Part shown: positions 48,218 through 62,911 of the stretch, piece by piece | Layout: the number at the start of each line of letters is the position of its first letter | Position numbering within the stretch: position 1 is the first letter of the stretch | Origin: Panax quinquefolius | Lineage: Eukaryota; Streptophyta; Magnoliopsida; Apiales; Araliaceae | NCBI GenBank assembly: GCA_020205615.1 | Contig: CM035168.1 | Location: 128,288,795 to 128,352,794, forward strand | Length of the DNA stretch: 64,000 nucleotides | Direction: 5' to 3' | Notes under the pieces: generated by a model | What the model saw: only the letters and a program-made list of their open reading frames with translations | Databases searched by the model: none | Told to the model about the DNA's origin: nothing | Position numbers and translations under genes: made by a program

Positions 48218-50169
48218 GCGTGGAGTCAGCAGTGAGGAGACAGGAGTTCACTGGGCTATCTTTTTCGGAAGTGGAGCACCAAACCCACTCCTGATAAATG
48301 CAGCAGCTCCTCAAAACCCAGGACCAGTTGCTAGCAGTGAGCCTCCTCAGAAGTCCACTGCTTCTGCTGCACTACACCAGTGACATATTACTACAGATTC
48401 CAGCTGGTATCCAGGGAAACAAGGCAAACAATTACTTCCGTGCCGATGGACAGAACAGTGGCAACTTCCTTACGTATGATCTTCTGTTTTGATACTGGTT
48501 ATACATGTTCTGTATCAAATGCCATTGTCATGGACCATATCAAATCATACACATTGGTGGAGATGTTTGGCATCCTAATTGTTGTAGAATGATGCTTATT
48601 ATTTGCGGGTGGATTGTACTTTTTTTTCGTATGGATCCAGCCAAAAAAGTTTAGTAGGGTCAAATTCGAAAAAAATTGTTAAGAATAAAATTATAACTAT
48701 ATATATATACTTTTCTAAATCCAATATAATTTCTCAAACACTGGCAAGTAGTTAAGTTTAATATATATTTATATATATATATATATATATTCATAATTTT
48801 TCTTATATAATGCTAAGGCTACTGGAATAAAGAAAAACTAAGTAAATAGTTTTGGAGTTTTAACACCTTGTATTTGTCTTTGAGTTTTAATTTGGTGATA
48901 AAAGAAAAGGAAGTGAATGAAAATAAAAAGAGATAATGTCAGCTTTTATAATAGAAGATAAATTTTTTTAAGAAAAGTGGTGTTTTGAGTTTAATTAGGA
49001 AAAAATATAAAAATGAGTGTATTTTGGAGCCAAAAATTTCTTCTCATTTTTTTACAACAAAAAAACTTTACAGGATGTTAGTTAAAAAAGAAAAAAAGTA
49101 GAAGAGAGTACTTATTTTTAGTCAAATATTACATATGGAGAGAGAAATAAGAGAAGCTAACAAAATTATCATTACTTTAAAAAATCATTTGTACAAAAAG
49201 AGGGTGGTGATGGGGGTGTGTACTGTGGGAGAAGGGAAACATGTGATTTGTAATTCAGTGGGGGCTGGTGCCCCCTGCTCCTGTAGATCCTACTGCTTTT
49301 TTTCCAAAATATTAAGGTTGTCCCTAATTTTTTTTGTAATTTATGATGGTTCTAAGTATTTGAGTAGAAGCTGTAACTGAAATATGTTTTAGAGATGGAT
49401 GGTGATTTCAGATATTTATAGCATGAATAATCACTTTAGAGATAAAAATACAATTTAAGGCTATGCTAACATACTCTTAAACTTTCAGCAGCAAAGCAGG
49501 AAATCCAGGACCATATTAAGATAAAAGAATATGAGATTTAGGAAAAATATCATTACTAACATGTGATTGCTAACAGAGTAGGAGTCAGCATAGAGTCGAT
49601 GCACTTCAACCTTCCATATCTTCACATTATTTTCCCTTGTCAAAATCATGAACCTTCTAGAGGGTACAGAGAGCTGTGAGCTCATGGTTAGCAAATGCTG
49701 TAGCTTAGGATCCACTTGAGTCTGTTTACACATAATTTCTTTGTTTTGAAACTGCCTCAGTCGAAGGTTCCAGTGTTTCTTGACCAACTTTTACAATGAC
49801 TGAGGTAGTTTTGAATTTATAATATATTAATGTTACAAACAAAAAAAATAGTTTGAATTTGTAATGCCAGTGTTTTTGCATTTATCAATCATGTCATACA
49901 AAATATCAATATTTGGATAATCTTGTTGAGAAAATATAAGGCTTGTTAAATACCGCAATGACTAGTGCTCTAATCAAGGCCTAGTTTGATGTTAACTTCT
50001 CCTACTTGATTATAATACAAATTAATATTTCAACAATTTTGAGCTGGCTTAGTAATAGTTTATTGATTGTATTTGCAGGATCGACCTTCAACCAAGGTCT
50101 ATCTCAGCCCCAGGTGGCGGGTCTTCCTTGGACTACCTCTTTGGTGGCAGCGGGCGTGGCAGCAAGTAA
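48218..50169 (+). CDS. SPIRAL1-like microtubule-associated protein (first exon not found)
   Basis: Two exons are visible: 48218-48473 and 50079-50169 (stop TAA 50167-50169), each with AG before and GT after where expected. Pieces read RGVSS, GSGAPNP, APQNPGPVASSEPPQKSTAS, then IPAGIQGNKANNYFRADGQN with SGNFLT, then DRPSTKV, and finally APGGGSSLDYLFGGSGRGSK. These are the conserved N- and C-terminal blocks of plant SPIRAL1/SP1-like proteins, small cytosolic proteins that bind cortical microtubules and control directional cell expansion. The usual tiny first exon (ATGGG) is missing and may lie in or beyond the gap. As written there are several one- or two-base indels (for example TTTTTCGG for TTTTCGG near 48263, around 48370-48395, at the exon 2 end, and in the last exon after DRPSTKV), with little substitution. 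Either a fresh pseudogene or uncorrected read errors. Confidence 0.85.
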
Positions 50170-53100
50170 TGCCCTAGTGCTTGCAAGTGTAAAACCATTG
50201 TTTAGCAAGTTGTTGGTCTAAGACCCGATTAAGATTGGAACAAAATATATGTCCATTTCTTGGTCAATGCAGCAGTTATAAGTTGTAATATAGTCTTCTT
50301 TGTTTAAGGGATGTCAGGATGAGGCTTGGTCTTAAGTTTTGATGTATGATCAATCCTTGAACTATCTGGCTTCAGCCATTGCTTTTCAGTCCAATGAAAT
50401 TTGACTTGTTTTTTCTTCAATTTGGCTTCTATTTGGCGTGTTCTACGATAGCATTGTCATTTTTCAATATGTTTTTTATTATTCATGTTGGTGGGCAATA
50501 ACATATACAAAAAATGCATTTGAGCTGCTTTTGAAACCAATGACTAGTTGAGCTCTGAATAGCCATACACAACATGTATAATTTTAACTGCTACAATTTG
50601 TGTTCAACCATTGATTAAATGAGTGTTCTGGGTTGGCAGGTACATCATGAACAATCTAAATATGAATTTTCCAAATACCAGCCTCAGCTTCAGATATGAT
50701 CATCATTTTCACACACAACTCCATTTTAAACTATAATAATAGATGTAGTTATTCACCAAAACCATTTGCTTTCTTATGTTTCACATTTTCTTCCCTAATG
50801 CTTCTGTATCATCCGAGATCCTCGCTTTGCCTTTTTGTGAGAGCTCTTGATGGAAGTTCTCCTCTTGATGGAAGTTTCAAGATGTCCGGAAAGAAGAAAT
50901 CAAATGGGGAACAAAGGGAGAGCTATTTTATCACTACGACAGGAAGTAAGTCATTGATCTAAACCTCCATTTCTGGAAATCACATTTAACAAAACCAAAA
51001 CTTGATTATTGATATAAACCACCACATGGACTAGTCCCAAGTGCATCCGTTTAGAGTGAAGTTGTCAGACCACATAACATCGGTAAGTTCTATAGCTTTC
51101 TCCTACATTGATTATAGCAAAGTTGCATTTTTAATTTAGCGCCTTTGTGAGCCTTTCTTCCTAAATAATAGGAGCATCCTGAAACTTTCTCCTCCCCACT
51201 TCCAGGCACCAGCAAAGTAACATTGATTGTTAAATATTACCCAAACTAAGCTTCAAAATAGCATATACATGCTAATTTAGAGGAGAATTGTTAAATCCAT
51301 AACAATTTTTAAAGATTTTAACAACAAAAGTATCTCCATCAGATGATAATGACGGCAGTGAAAACCCGCCGCTATAATGCATACATAATGACACTTTTGT
51401 TGTGGAAATAACATTTTTATTATGGATTTAATAATTTCCTTTAGGTATTACTAAGATAAACTGGCCAAAAGGAGAAAAACTAAAAGAGCAAACTTCAAAC
51501 CCTAGGAATATTTTCTTTAGTCTGAAAAGAGGGAAAGCAGTAAAATGAGAACTGAATTTCACCTTTCATTTTTTTGAATCAATTCTTCAACAAGATAACT
51601 CGCAAAAATGAAGAATCAAGCTTATTTCATATTTTTCTCGTGATCACAGTCCAACGGGTATATGCTGAACATTTTCTTTCAGTATACAAAGATTAAAGAC
51701 CCCTGTTCTTTCCCTTCCTCTCCAGAAAGAAACTAAAAACGTGGAGTAGGGAATGGGACTTCAATAGACAAAAAGTTACAACAAGTTGTCACCTGCTCTT
51801 GAGGATTGGAAAAGCAGATGAAACTGTCGAAAAGTCTATAATTGATATACCCAGAAAGCAACTATAAAATGAGTCATTTGCTGCAAAAAAGAGGAAGGTG
51901 ACCATTTAGTTAGTCAAAACATTAACTACTAGAAAGACAACCATACCATCAATTTACTTTGATCAGCAACTTTACTCTTGCTTATCTCAATGAGCTGTTG
52001 AAACTGAATGGTCAGCAGTTAATTTTTGATGAGGAATACAACTTATAATTAGTTTGGTGGCAAACCCCACAAATAAAAAAGAAAATAGTTCTTCAATTAC
52101 CTGTCAACTGCAATTCACGATCACTTTGCAACTATACAAACTGGACAAGTCATTTGTGATAAGCTATGACCTCAATAGAATTCTACCACCTTTTAGACAT
52201 CAAACTGCTTGCACCGGAGGATTTTTTCATTCATGGGACTGTGTCTTCAGTAGTCAAGGCTCTGCCATCTGTAAACACAAAAGAACAGCCATTTAGGTTT
52301 GTTAGAGATAAAGATATATTGAATATTGTTGTTATGTTATTACAAAGAGTACTAAAACCTTGTATATAGGCTACTAGTTGAGTAGTGGCAAAGTATGTGT
52401 GGGGCACCAAGCATACTTGTCACCAATTTCTAATAATAATATACTCTAATATAATGAATAATCTTCTAACACCCTCAAGTAGGAAATCTTTATAATCCAC
52501 GTACTTACAACTTGTTACATAACATAATCTTAAAAATAAAATATTCAAACCAACTATAGCATTGAATTATTTTATCTTCAACAATCCTTCAATTTGTACA
52601 GAAATAATTGATTGATTGATTTTTTTATTTTATTTTTTATATCATCCTCGATATATAACTTCACACATCCACTTTCCGGAGAATATCATGTCTGTCAGTT
52701 AACGGAGAACACTCAACTACTCACAACAAATGTGAAGGACTGAATTCTATCCTTTAAAAAAAACAACTACAAAGAATTCCTTGTCTTCCTCAACAATGGA
52801 GGAGTCTCAGCCTCCCAAGAAATCGAACACACTCCTGGAAATCTCTTTCCCATGCAATCCCTCACTTTACAATCAGCCATCCATTACGCTACGTATTCAA
52901 CTAGAGAAATAATCTACTAAGGACAAACCATTTTTGTTTCACAAACAAAAATAAATAAATAATCATGGATTTTAATTTGTTTTTTCTAAAAAAAGAAAAA
53001 CTGCAGAAGAAGAAAGACACCTGGCCACGCAACAATATGCTACCGGCAATGGAAGCAATACTTCTAGTTAGTCATCGATCAAACTAGCTCTACTACCATG

Positions 53101-54060
53101 TTAGAGATAAAATAGATGTATTGAATATTGTTATATGTTATTACTAGAAGAGTACTAAAGCCTTATATATAGGCTTGTCGAGTAGTGATCAAATATGTGG
53201 GCACTAAGCATAATTGATTTACCAGTTCTAATAATAATATAATGTAATAGAATCATGAATCTGTAATAATCTTTCCGACAAGGTTCATCTAAACACCAAT
53301 AAAATTCATGGAAGTATACACAAAAGATGATTACCAAAAAACTCAGTTGTATTTGATGGAAATAATTCAATGTTAAACTGGTTACAAGTATCCAGTTTAT
53401 GATAGCAATAAACACACGGCTTGTGACATCACCTCTCTCAAAATTTTCTCTTCTTTTTCCTATCTTCTTATTTTTTAACAAATACAAAATACAACTATTT
53501 TTGCGCCTAATTCCATTCCATTCCATAATTAGTTTCTCGGAATTGTTTCTTTCATCCATACACAGAACCAGTTCTGTCAAAAAAGCACCAGAACCAGTTC
53601 CTGTCAAAAAAGTATCTCATAGTGAAAACTCAATCTTAGATAGATGCAAAGAATATAGATGACCAAGGACTCTTCGATATTTTGAGGATTTGTCAAGATG
53701 ATTAATTTTTAGCAGTAAAGATGGCTTTGAAATTCAGTTGCTCGATTTTTTGAAATGCATACTTCCTGAAGGTTAATAGTGTAAAGTTTCTCAGCCTTAA
53801 CAATTCTTCCTTGTTTTGTATTATTTCAGTGGAGCCATTTATACTACCAGTACCATGATAGAGACTCACGAATATCTGGACGATATTGTCAAATTATACC
53901 TATATAATAAATTAGGTAAGACCAAATGCCATTTCTAAATATATAAAAGAAAAAGAGCTTGCACAGAATAATTGAATTTATTGGATATTATATTTAATCT
54001 GTCTTTCCAAATGCCTGTGATTAGATACCCTCAATAAACAACCCATTTATGTGTTCAATA
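50170..54060. other. AT-rich interval with isolated exon-like pieces
   Basis: 50170-50420 is probably the 3' UTR of the SPIRAL1-like gene (an AATGAAAT poly(A)-signal candidate near 50394). On the plus strand 50840-50947 reads ALDGSSPLDGSFKMSGKKKS before a GTAAG. On the minus strand, 52002-51945 reads FQQLIEISKSKVADQSKLM between AG and GT, and 52131-52101 reads LQSDRELQLT. These look like exons of an unidentified gene or its debris, but I could not assemble them. Confidence 0.3.
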
Positions 54061-54351
54061 CTCCTCCCTATTCAGATTAAATGACGCTTTAGGGAGTTTA
54101 ATTTTATTCTATATAAGGTCAGCTTTTGGAATCTCTATGCAATATTGACTATTTTTTCCTAATTTACCCCTCTATTTAATATGCTTAGTAAATGCAATTG
54201 TGGAGAGAGAAATAATTAATTAGGGACAATTGTGAGAATGAGAAGACAATTGTGGAGAGAGAAATAATTAATTAGGGACACAAAAGACATTTTGTGTTCT
54301 TTCTTAATATGTGCTTAACTCTAAAATGACATTTAATCTAAATAGAGGGAG
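54061..54351. mobile_element. Stowaway MITE with internal tandem duplication
   Basis: Left end CTCCTCCCTATTCAGATTAA and right end (reverse complement) CTCCCTCTATTTAGATTAAA are TIRs, with TA on both sides (54059-54060 and 54352-54353). Inside, a 34-bp unit containing GTGGAGAGAGAAATAATTAA occurs twice, at 54195-54228 and 54247-54280. The element is 291 bp and non-coding. Confidence 0.8.
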
Positions 54352-57300
54352 TATTATAGCTGAATATAGTCTCATTGAGGGCAATGTAAATAAGTAGTTG
54401 TTCATATTCATATTTCTTTTCAGGGGTCAAAAGATTCAAAAACACCAATTTATGGGCTAGAAACTCAGAATATGTGGACTGATATTGAGCTACATGTCAA
54501 TATCCCAGAGGGAACCACAGTGGATGGATTTAGTTGGGAGTACTATGTAAGGTACAATGTAAGGAATAATATGACATAATCAAACTACAAGTAGTTATGG
54601 ACTTCTTTTTTTTTATCTTACCTTGCTCAGGAGGCTTAAGTGACACAGGTGGCTGCAGCAGAAGCTGTTACATCTTCAGCAACTTCAGTGATGGAATATG
54701 GTGGAATACTTGTCTTATTATTCTCCAAATTCACATTAGGTGGTACTGATGAATTAATATCACACGGACCTGCTAAGTAACAGAAAATGAAAACCATGAT
54801 CTCAAAGTCTTCAGCAAACAGTTGTCTAACTGCTCATGGCTCAGTCGGGCACATTAAAGTGAATAATCTATGATGACAAGAATATACAGTTCGAACTGTA
54901 AAGGTAAAGCACCATACGCTTGTTGATACTTCATTCCTCATTATAAAATTAACTAAGCAGGGTTCACATAATGCCTCCAAGTTGTTGAGAAAATAGCAAA
55001 ACAGACATTGCAATGTAATTCGTTGTAGGATCATCTACTTGCTAAATCTATATTAAAATATATTAGGGGAAGATGGTGAGAATTAGGAAAGATAAAACCA
55101 AACCAGATTACTCAAATTAAAAGGACAATGCAACATAAAAAATCAAAATCTTGAACTATCATTTCACCACTGCATCAGATGTAAGACGATGCAGGTCCAC
55201 AACACAAGGATGCTTTCTTATCCAATTGTCCATAGCATATGTTAACTAACAAACAAGATGATTTGCCATGAATGAGATGCTTAATATAAATTTTGAGTTG
55301 CTACAAAGAATGTCATCAGAACCTCGAAAACATGCTTATATCTCTGTAATTACTTTCACTATCTATAGATTATATTGATGATGTATATTCATTTATACAC
55401 CAACAATCCCTTATCCCGATAAACTATATTCTAGAAAGACACTTGCTATAATTAGTTTCATCCCCCTCCCAAAAAAACAAAAACAAACAAACAAACAATT
55501 CTATGAATGCCTCTATTCCTAGAGCATCTCTTATTTAACTAACAGCTAATGTAGAAGGAATTTTTCTAGGTGCAAATGGTTTAATAACTACTTGTCGAGG
55601 TCAAACAACTTTGTTTCTTAAATTGATTAATATATTATAAAAATGGTAAGTGATAATTTCATTCATAGAAGCACCAAGGATGCCACTCATATTTCTATAC
55701 AATGGAAAGCCTAACTTGTACTGAAATACTAAAGCTACTTAACTTTTTTAAGGAAATTTTTCTGTTGAAAAGTCGCTTTTATGAAGTTTTGAACAGAAAC
55801 AATTTCATGTATAAATATGGCACTACTAACTTATTAAGTATATGATGCCACTATCACCTTATGGCCAAAAAATGGCACAGATATTAATATTCTAGATTTC
55901 TTATTTGTATTGTACATATATCTGACTCTCTTTTCTTTTTAATTACACAAACACTAACAACTATTAATAGTGGCGGCAAAATTTGATTAAAGCAAATTTT
56001 TGTTTCCTAAATAGTTTTTATCTGTATATACTAGTTATTTGATAGGTTATTTCTGAAATATCCATCTCTAATATATCACTATATGCTACATCTATCTATA
56101 TTATAAAGCAAAAAATGAGGGTTTCGTAAAGTCCTAAAACATTTTTGTTTTGACCCTCTAAAATTACTAAGGAATGTTATTTTCATAAGTACTTTTTAAT
56201 ATTTTACAAATCTCCTCTCACACTAGTGTGAGATCCATTTACTATTCACTCTTGTGAAAATATCAAATATGCTTGTGAAATATCAATTTTCTTTATAAAG
56301 ATTACGTGACGCGATTTAAATTAAACAGAGGGAAATGCATAAACTTCATCCATATTATATCTCCTTAATCTCCTTTCGCCCCTCGCTCAAGTATCTCTAC
56401 ATCTCCCAATCTCTTTCATCCCTATTTTCTCCCATTTATGTCTTCTTTTCTTCCAATCCTCTCACATTTTAATTATTTTATGTTATTTATTATATTATAA
56501 TAAGTGATGGAATAAATTTTAGATATACAGGCTTTCACCATTTTTTATGCTTATACTAATTTTGGAAAATAAAATTATAATCAAGAGCACCTAGCATGTG
56601 TCTAATATCCTTCAATAAGCACCTGGCACTCTACCGCCTCGACTTTCTATTTCTAGGAGGTTTGGGGGCTTCTAAGGTTTGGCCTTTTTTTTTTACCTTT
56701 TTTTTCCCTTTTTCTTTGATGATGTTTAAAAGAATAAAGGTAAAATACTTATATTATGCTTTACTACCCACAAAGGTAGATAGATTTAAGGTAGATAGAT
56801 TTAAGACTTGTATATCCAATTATTAGCATTGGAGTCTTGGAGGTAATTTAAGCAATTTCATTTTATCAAATGACTAGATACATAATGTGAATGTCAAAGT
56901 TCTTGGAAATAAATTTGTACCTTTTAAGATTGTTTATTTTGGTTATATTCCATGCATAGTTAAGAATCTTTACATCTATAATATGATTTATATAGTCTAC
57001 AAATACCAAAAAAAATAATTAAATAAATAAGCTAGGCATTGCCTCAAGTGATCTCATTTAGCCAAGCACTTCCTCCAATCGCCTAGGTCTACCTAACAAT
57101 ATTTAAGAACATTGTGTGACGTAGATTAAATTTAGAATGATTTGCAAAGTTGAAATACATTATAATAGGGTATCATATCACGAACTCTGTAATAAATCAT
57201 AATATCTCGTAGTGTTTAACAGCATCAAAATATAAACTTGATGAGCTACATGTAATTTCAAAATTGCCAAGCTATTCAATGTTTTTACTTACTCTACCTA

Positions 57301-58005
57301 CTAGTAAACAATAAAAGAAACATCTGGGGGAGGTAATACTGTAATATCAGTGCTTTTAGTCCTTCAGTCAAACCTCTTTACCAGGATAGGGCAACAGAAA
57401 GCGCCTCGAGGCATTTATTAGCATTTTTATTAAAATTCCAAAACATATTTAACTTTCCAGCAGTCGGCACTTATTATTAAATTCCATTATTCAACTTTCA
57501 AGCAGTCAGCACATTTTATGCAGCTCTTACTGCTTAAAATGGATATCAATGGGTCAACACAATAACTAAGACATTTCAGCATTAACTGATGGTATAATTT
57601 CCAAAGATAAGAAATTTCCTTTTATATCATGGAATATGCTTATCAAAATAAGTAATCACATAAAGCCTGATTAGAAGATATCTAAGAGCAATCTAACTGC
57701 ATTCAACATCTAATCAATGACACTTTGGAACTTCAAGTCAAGATACATAAGGCCAACTAGGGGCATAGCCAAGATTTAAAAGGTAATGAGTCAAACAAAA
57801 CATGTATACAAGTTTTCTTTTTAACTGATACTATTATTAGTGTACCATAAGGTCCTCAACTTTTTTTCAAGTATGAACTACTACTTCATCCCAAAAGAAT
57901 GGCTTGAGTACATTTTTATACAAATGACGCAAAGTCAACACTCTTTTCTTACGGCCACAAAGTGAAGATACAATATTTAAAAGAAAGTAAACTCTAATAG
58001 TGCTC

Positions 58006-58041
<36 letters not shown>

Positions 58042-61000
58042 ATTTTACAGTAACAAAGGCAAGGGTGTCAATGTTGTTGAGGAACATTTAATGTGTTATA
58101 ACTGTCTTTGTTTATAATATTTGAATTTGGAAACATGGTTATCAAGGCTTAGCCTAGTTGAAAAAGCGCAGGCTACTAGCAATGCGAGGATACAGCTTGG
58201 TGATAGTCTCTAAGGCGGTGCCTTAGCATCTAGGTTGTTATGCTATCGCCTAGGCGTACACCTTGACTATTTGAAGCAAAGGTAAGTTTTAAAGAAATGG
58301 GTTCAGAGCTGACCCAAAATCCAAAAAACAAAACCCATATCTATCACCAAATAAAGGATCGCCTAAAAAAAGAGCTGGAACCCCAGTAGCTCAAAAAGAA
58401 AAGGGAACAAAAAGGAGAAGAGGAAGAAAACAGTAGTTGCATTGTTGATCTGCTTCCAGTCACAGTTTATTATACAAAGTATGTAACAAAGATAAATTCG
58501 ATTTTATCTTCTTTTTTTCCCTCGCCGCCATCAATGCTTCGTGTGTCTAATTTTATATGAACGGAGAGAGGTAATGATGGTGACTTAGTTTACCTTGCCA
58601 AATTACTAGTTGGGCCCCTTTGTTATCTCATGAACCAGATCTAGTCCCACAGTTAGATTTCTATTCTATTCCAAACAAACCCCTGAAGTTTTACTTGCTA
58701 GCCTCTGTTGTGTCCATTTCTTTCAGATAGGACCCTAGTTTTTTCTTTTTCTTTTTCGTTTTTTTTTGGGGGTGGGGGTGGGGTGGGGTGGGGAGAGGAG
58801 GAGGGTGGGGCATGGACAATATATAGAATATTGTTTAATTCACTTGGGTTTCCTATTTTGAAATGTTAATATATTTATTCTTTAATGGTATTTAATACTG
58901 TCGCCACATTATTTTACGCTTTTAATAGTTTAATGCATAAAAAATTCTGTGATATATTTTTGAAAGTACAGTAGGTACATATATATATATACATATATAA
59001 ATGCACATTATAAACAACTTTTCACCTTATGAGCAATTTAAGCTGATTATTGCCTCAAAAGCTTAGGCCCTTGGTCACGGTCTCACTTCAACTTAACGCT
59101 CTGACAAATACTGAAAATGTTTAATGGGAAGTTGTTGAATTAGATTTAATGTATTTACTATTAGAAAGTGCTGTTCTAGGTGTACAATGCAATATAATAA
59201 AGTAGTCCTAGATTAAAGAGAAAAAGAGGATACAATTGCTAGAACCCTCAAAGTAGCTCACACACCAAACTGTAACACCACAAGGATAAACACATAATTA
59301 AATTAATGTCGGTTCCATAACAAAATTTGTAATGTTAACAAGTGCCCTTAGGGCACTTCTAGGTAGGGTACTTGTTAAGCAGGACACTATAGAGGAGTAA
59401 ACTAAACTCATCCCCATGGTTTACCTCAATGGCGTAAGGACCCCCTTCTAGTACATAAATAGACGGTTAATCACCATGTATTTTGAACTTAAGTGCAATA
59501 ATAGGATAAGCTATTAAAAAAACAAGTTTCAGTACAAATAGGGTATAACGGTTGCAATTAATGGGCAAGAGGTACGCTGAACTTTATATAAGTGCTTATA
59601 GTTAAGAACCGCCTTAGAATCTAAATGCAGAAGACAAAATTTTATAGAAGATTTTTTCAGAATCAACGAGATGATTGTTCTATAAATGAGCACATTCAAT
59701 ACTAAGTTGAAATATTGATATTTGTGCAATTGTAGGAAAACAACAAAGAAATATTTCCAAATTTAGAGTATTGGTAAATAAGAGTATCATGTTTGGTGAA
59801 TCGCGCTCGCCAAGTCAATAAGAGTATCCGTGAATTTCGATGTATACTTGGCTTTATTGGATAGTGCCCTTTAGGTGCTTTTGATATATAACCTTAATTA
59901 TCAAAAGAAAATGATAGTGACCAAACTTGTAAAATAATACAATTTCATCATATTTTTACAAAATAAATTACAAATCAGTAACAGCATTAAAAAGAAATTG
60001 ATATTCGCTCTATGCCCTAAAACCAATTAGCCTTTTACCCCAAAATATTGCAAGAACTCTAGTTTCATATTTAATAAAAGGGTGATGTGTATGGATACAA
60101 ATAGAAGTTAAGGGCCAAATTTCACTTGAACGGTTGAACCTAGGTGTGAGGCGTGCCCCTTGCTGTCGGGCCCCATTTATCTCTACAATTTATTCCAGCT
60201 ACGTATGCAATTTTTCTCTACTCTTAAATAAAAATCAAACCTCCTCCCTCTCTCGCCAGTTTCTCTGTCGTTAATTTTTCTCGTGAACCGCTTTCTCTCA
60301 AAACCCTTTTGTCTGATTTACCCTGCTGATATTAAATCATCTGTATTAGCACCTATGTTCTAGTGATAGGTATATAATATATATATATATGACTAATATG
60401 AGTAGAGAAGAATGAAAAGGGTCCTTATAATATAAAACAGGGATTTCATTCCTGAAATCTCATTTTTCTTGTTGAACTAGGAAAATTGTGAAATTATAAT
60501 ACTCGTGATAATAAATTTTAGAGAAAGTTAAAAAATTAGAGTAAGAAAGTTACATGAGAAAGTAATAGAATTTTAAAGAGCAAAAGTGATAAAATATTAG
60601 AGTAAGAAAGTTATGTGGGAAAAGTAATAAAATTTTTAGAGAAAGCTTACAAAATTTTTAGAGTAAGAAAGTTATGTGGGAGAAACTGATAACATTTTAG
60701 AGAGAGTCAAAGATGGAAGAACATTTTTTTAGAGAGTGAGAAATTTAAATATTTATTTTCATATTTGATATATGGGTAAGCCGTATTCATTTATGCCCGC
60801 CCATTTAAAACCCCCAGATAATTTTTAGCCCACCTAAACCCAACCCAGATATGCCCAAACCCACTAATGCCCGCCCACACCACCCATTTGCCAGGTTTAG
60901 CATTCAACAAGTCCTTTGACATTTTAGGTATCAAAACAAAAGGAAACAATTTCTTTTACCATATATGGCTACAAATTACAATCACCTTAAATGTTTAAAT

Positions 61001-61988
61001 CAAGTCCGGATAAATAAAAAGATAGTTAGCTTGAATTTGTTCAAAATCAAGTGAACACTTCATACACCATTAAAATTTGTAGCCCATAGATTTTCCTTCA
61101 GTGGTATTGTGTTATTCAGTAAGTTATTTTAATTCTATTTTGGTTAAGATGGGTCTGAAACATAAGATAATGAGTCATTGTCATGTTAATAGAATTAGAG
61201 AGATGTAAAAGAACATTAACAACCCAAAAGCAATATTACGGTAAGCTATTAAAATGAGTTTCATACAGATATAACACCCATCTTCTCCAACAAGAAAAGT
61301 TGAAGAAAAGAAGGCCTGCAAACCGTGACAAAGCGAAACAATGTGGCCTTAAAACACAAAAAGGAGAAAGCTTTTTGCCACTATCATAGAGGTAGAGGAA
61401 TAATCCTAAGATGCCCGAGAGAGTCTAACAATGGTAGACGGTTTGCATGTCGCTGCAACTGGGTGGTTTGTATTTCTGTTTTGATCTTATAAATTTATCT
61501 TTTGGTTTCTCAATTGGGTGTCTGTTTTGGTTTGTATAGTTTTTTTTTTTTTTTTTTTTTTGGGGGGGTGGGGGTAGGGTTTATTTTCTTCAAACATTTA
61601 ATTCGCACGATCACCTAGCCCCCTTGCTCAGCCTTACGCTTTTGCTGCCAAGAAAGCATGTGCATTGTATACCACGCTTCCACATTGCTGAAGCAAACCA
61701 AAAGATGTGCCTTGCCTCATCTCGTGCTTAGGTGCAACCTTTAACAACTATGGGATAAGGGTACAAATAAATAAAAATACAAGTTACAGTTGCCAGAGGT
61801 CAAAACTCAAAAACTTGGCTTTAACAAACTTCCAGTTGGTTGTTTTGGGTATATCACCAACATGTTCAAGAAAAGGAAAACAATAACATATATGAGAAAG
61901 TACCCAAAAGTTCCCTTGCATTTTGTAAAAATATCTTCAAACGATCAAACATAATAATTTTAAGAACACTACCATTAAAAAAAGGGAA
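54352..61988. other. AT-rich interval, few recognisable features
   Basis: A plus-strand exon-like piece follows TTTTCAG near 54424 and reads GSKDSKTPIYGLETQNMW before GTAAGG near 54548. A minus-strand piece (about 54775-54625) reads INSSVPPNVNLENNKTSIPP and ends at GTAAG. Neither was assigned. TA microsatellites lie near 58012-58038 and 58979-59000, a poly(T)/poly(G) tract near 61540-61570, and GGGGGTGGGG runs near 58769-58795. Several GC-richer segments with CGCCTAGGC-like motifs (57030, 58230, 61610) look like a dispersed repeat. Confidence 0.35.
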
Positions 61989-62877
61989 TTAAATGACCTC
62001 ACGGGGCTGAGAAGCATCAGACATCACTACATTTTCTAAATCTGAAACAGAAGCAGTTTTCACCTGGGGATCAGGTGATACAGACTTTACGCACACCATC
62101 CTCCTTCGCCACATTCTGCTTGAGGGATCTTATGGACACTGATTTCAATTGTGATCATCATTTGGCTTAGCACCACCAACCTCCACAGCATCACTTTTCC
62201 TGATTAGAGTGTAAAACAACCATTTAAATCAAAATGTCCAAAAAACTAGAAACTAGGGACTATGTACTGGTATTTATGTGTTCTGCAATCAAATAAGGGG
62301 TTGGAATAAGTAAATTATTCTCACATAATAGAATCATCAGCAGCAGTCTTGCTAAAGTTCGGTTTGTTAGAAAAGAGCACACCACTAAGAAGCTTCCCAT
62401 CTATTAAAGTTTCAATAGTATAGCCATCCGTAAAGCTTTTGGTAACCTTTAGCTTGAAATGTCCTCTTCCTGGAGGAGTCTGGTAATCATGCAAATAAAT
62501 GTTCTGTCTGCCTGCTGTGGAATCACTGGTCTTCAGATTCATAGCTAATTACTTATAAGTCCAAATTAAACCATTATTGTAATATTTTTTCTCCGCATTA
62601 ACTATAAAATTAAGACTACATGCCAGGTGGGAAGATAGTACCAATCGCTAATAAATGGGAAAAAAATTTTTTTATTTATGTAGTCAATTCAAAACCAGCA
62701 TGAGTTCTTGATTCTTTGCCAAAATCTAATCCAAATTAACATAATTAAAAAAATTAACTAAACGAATCTTATGCAAAGCACAACTCTGGTAGAAAATTTC
62801 ACAAATTATCATATAATGGATACTTATATTTAACTTACTTATTGATAATGTAGTGGAGATCAAGATTGCTGCAGCAA

Positions 62878-62911
<34 letters not shown>

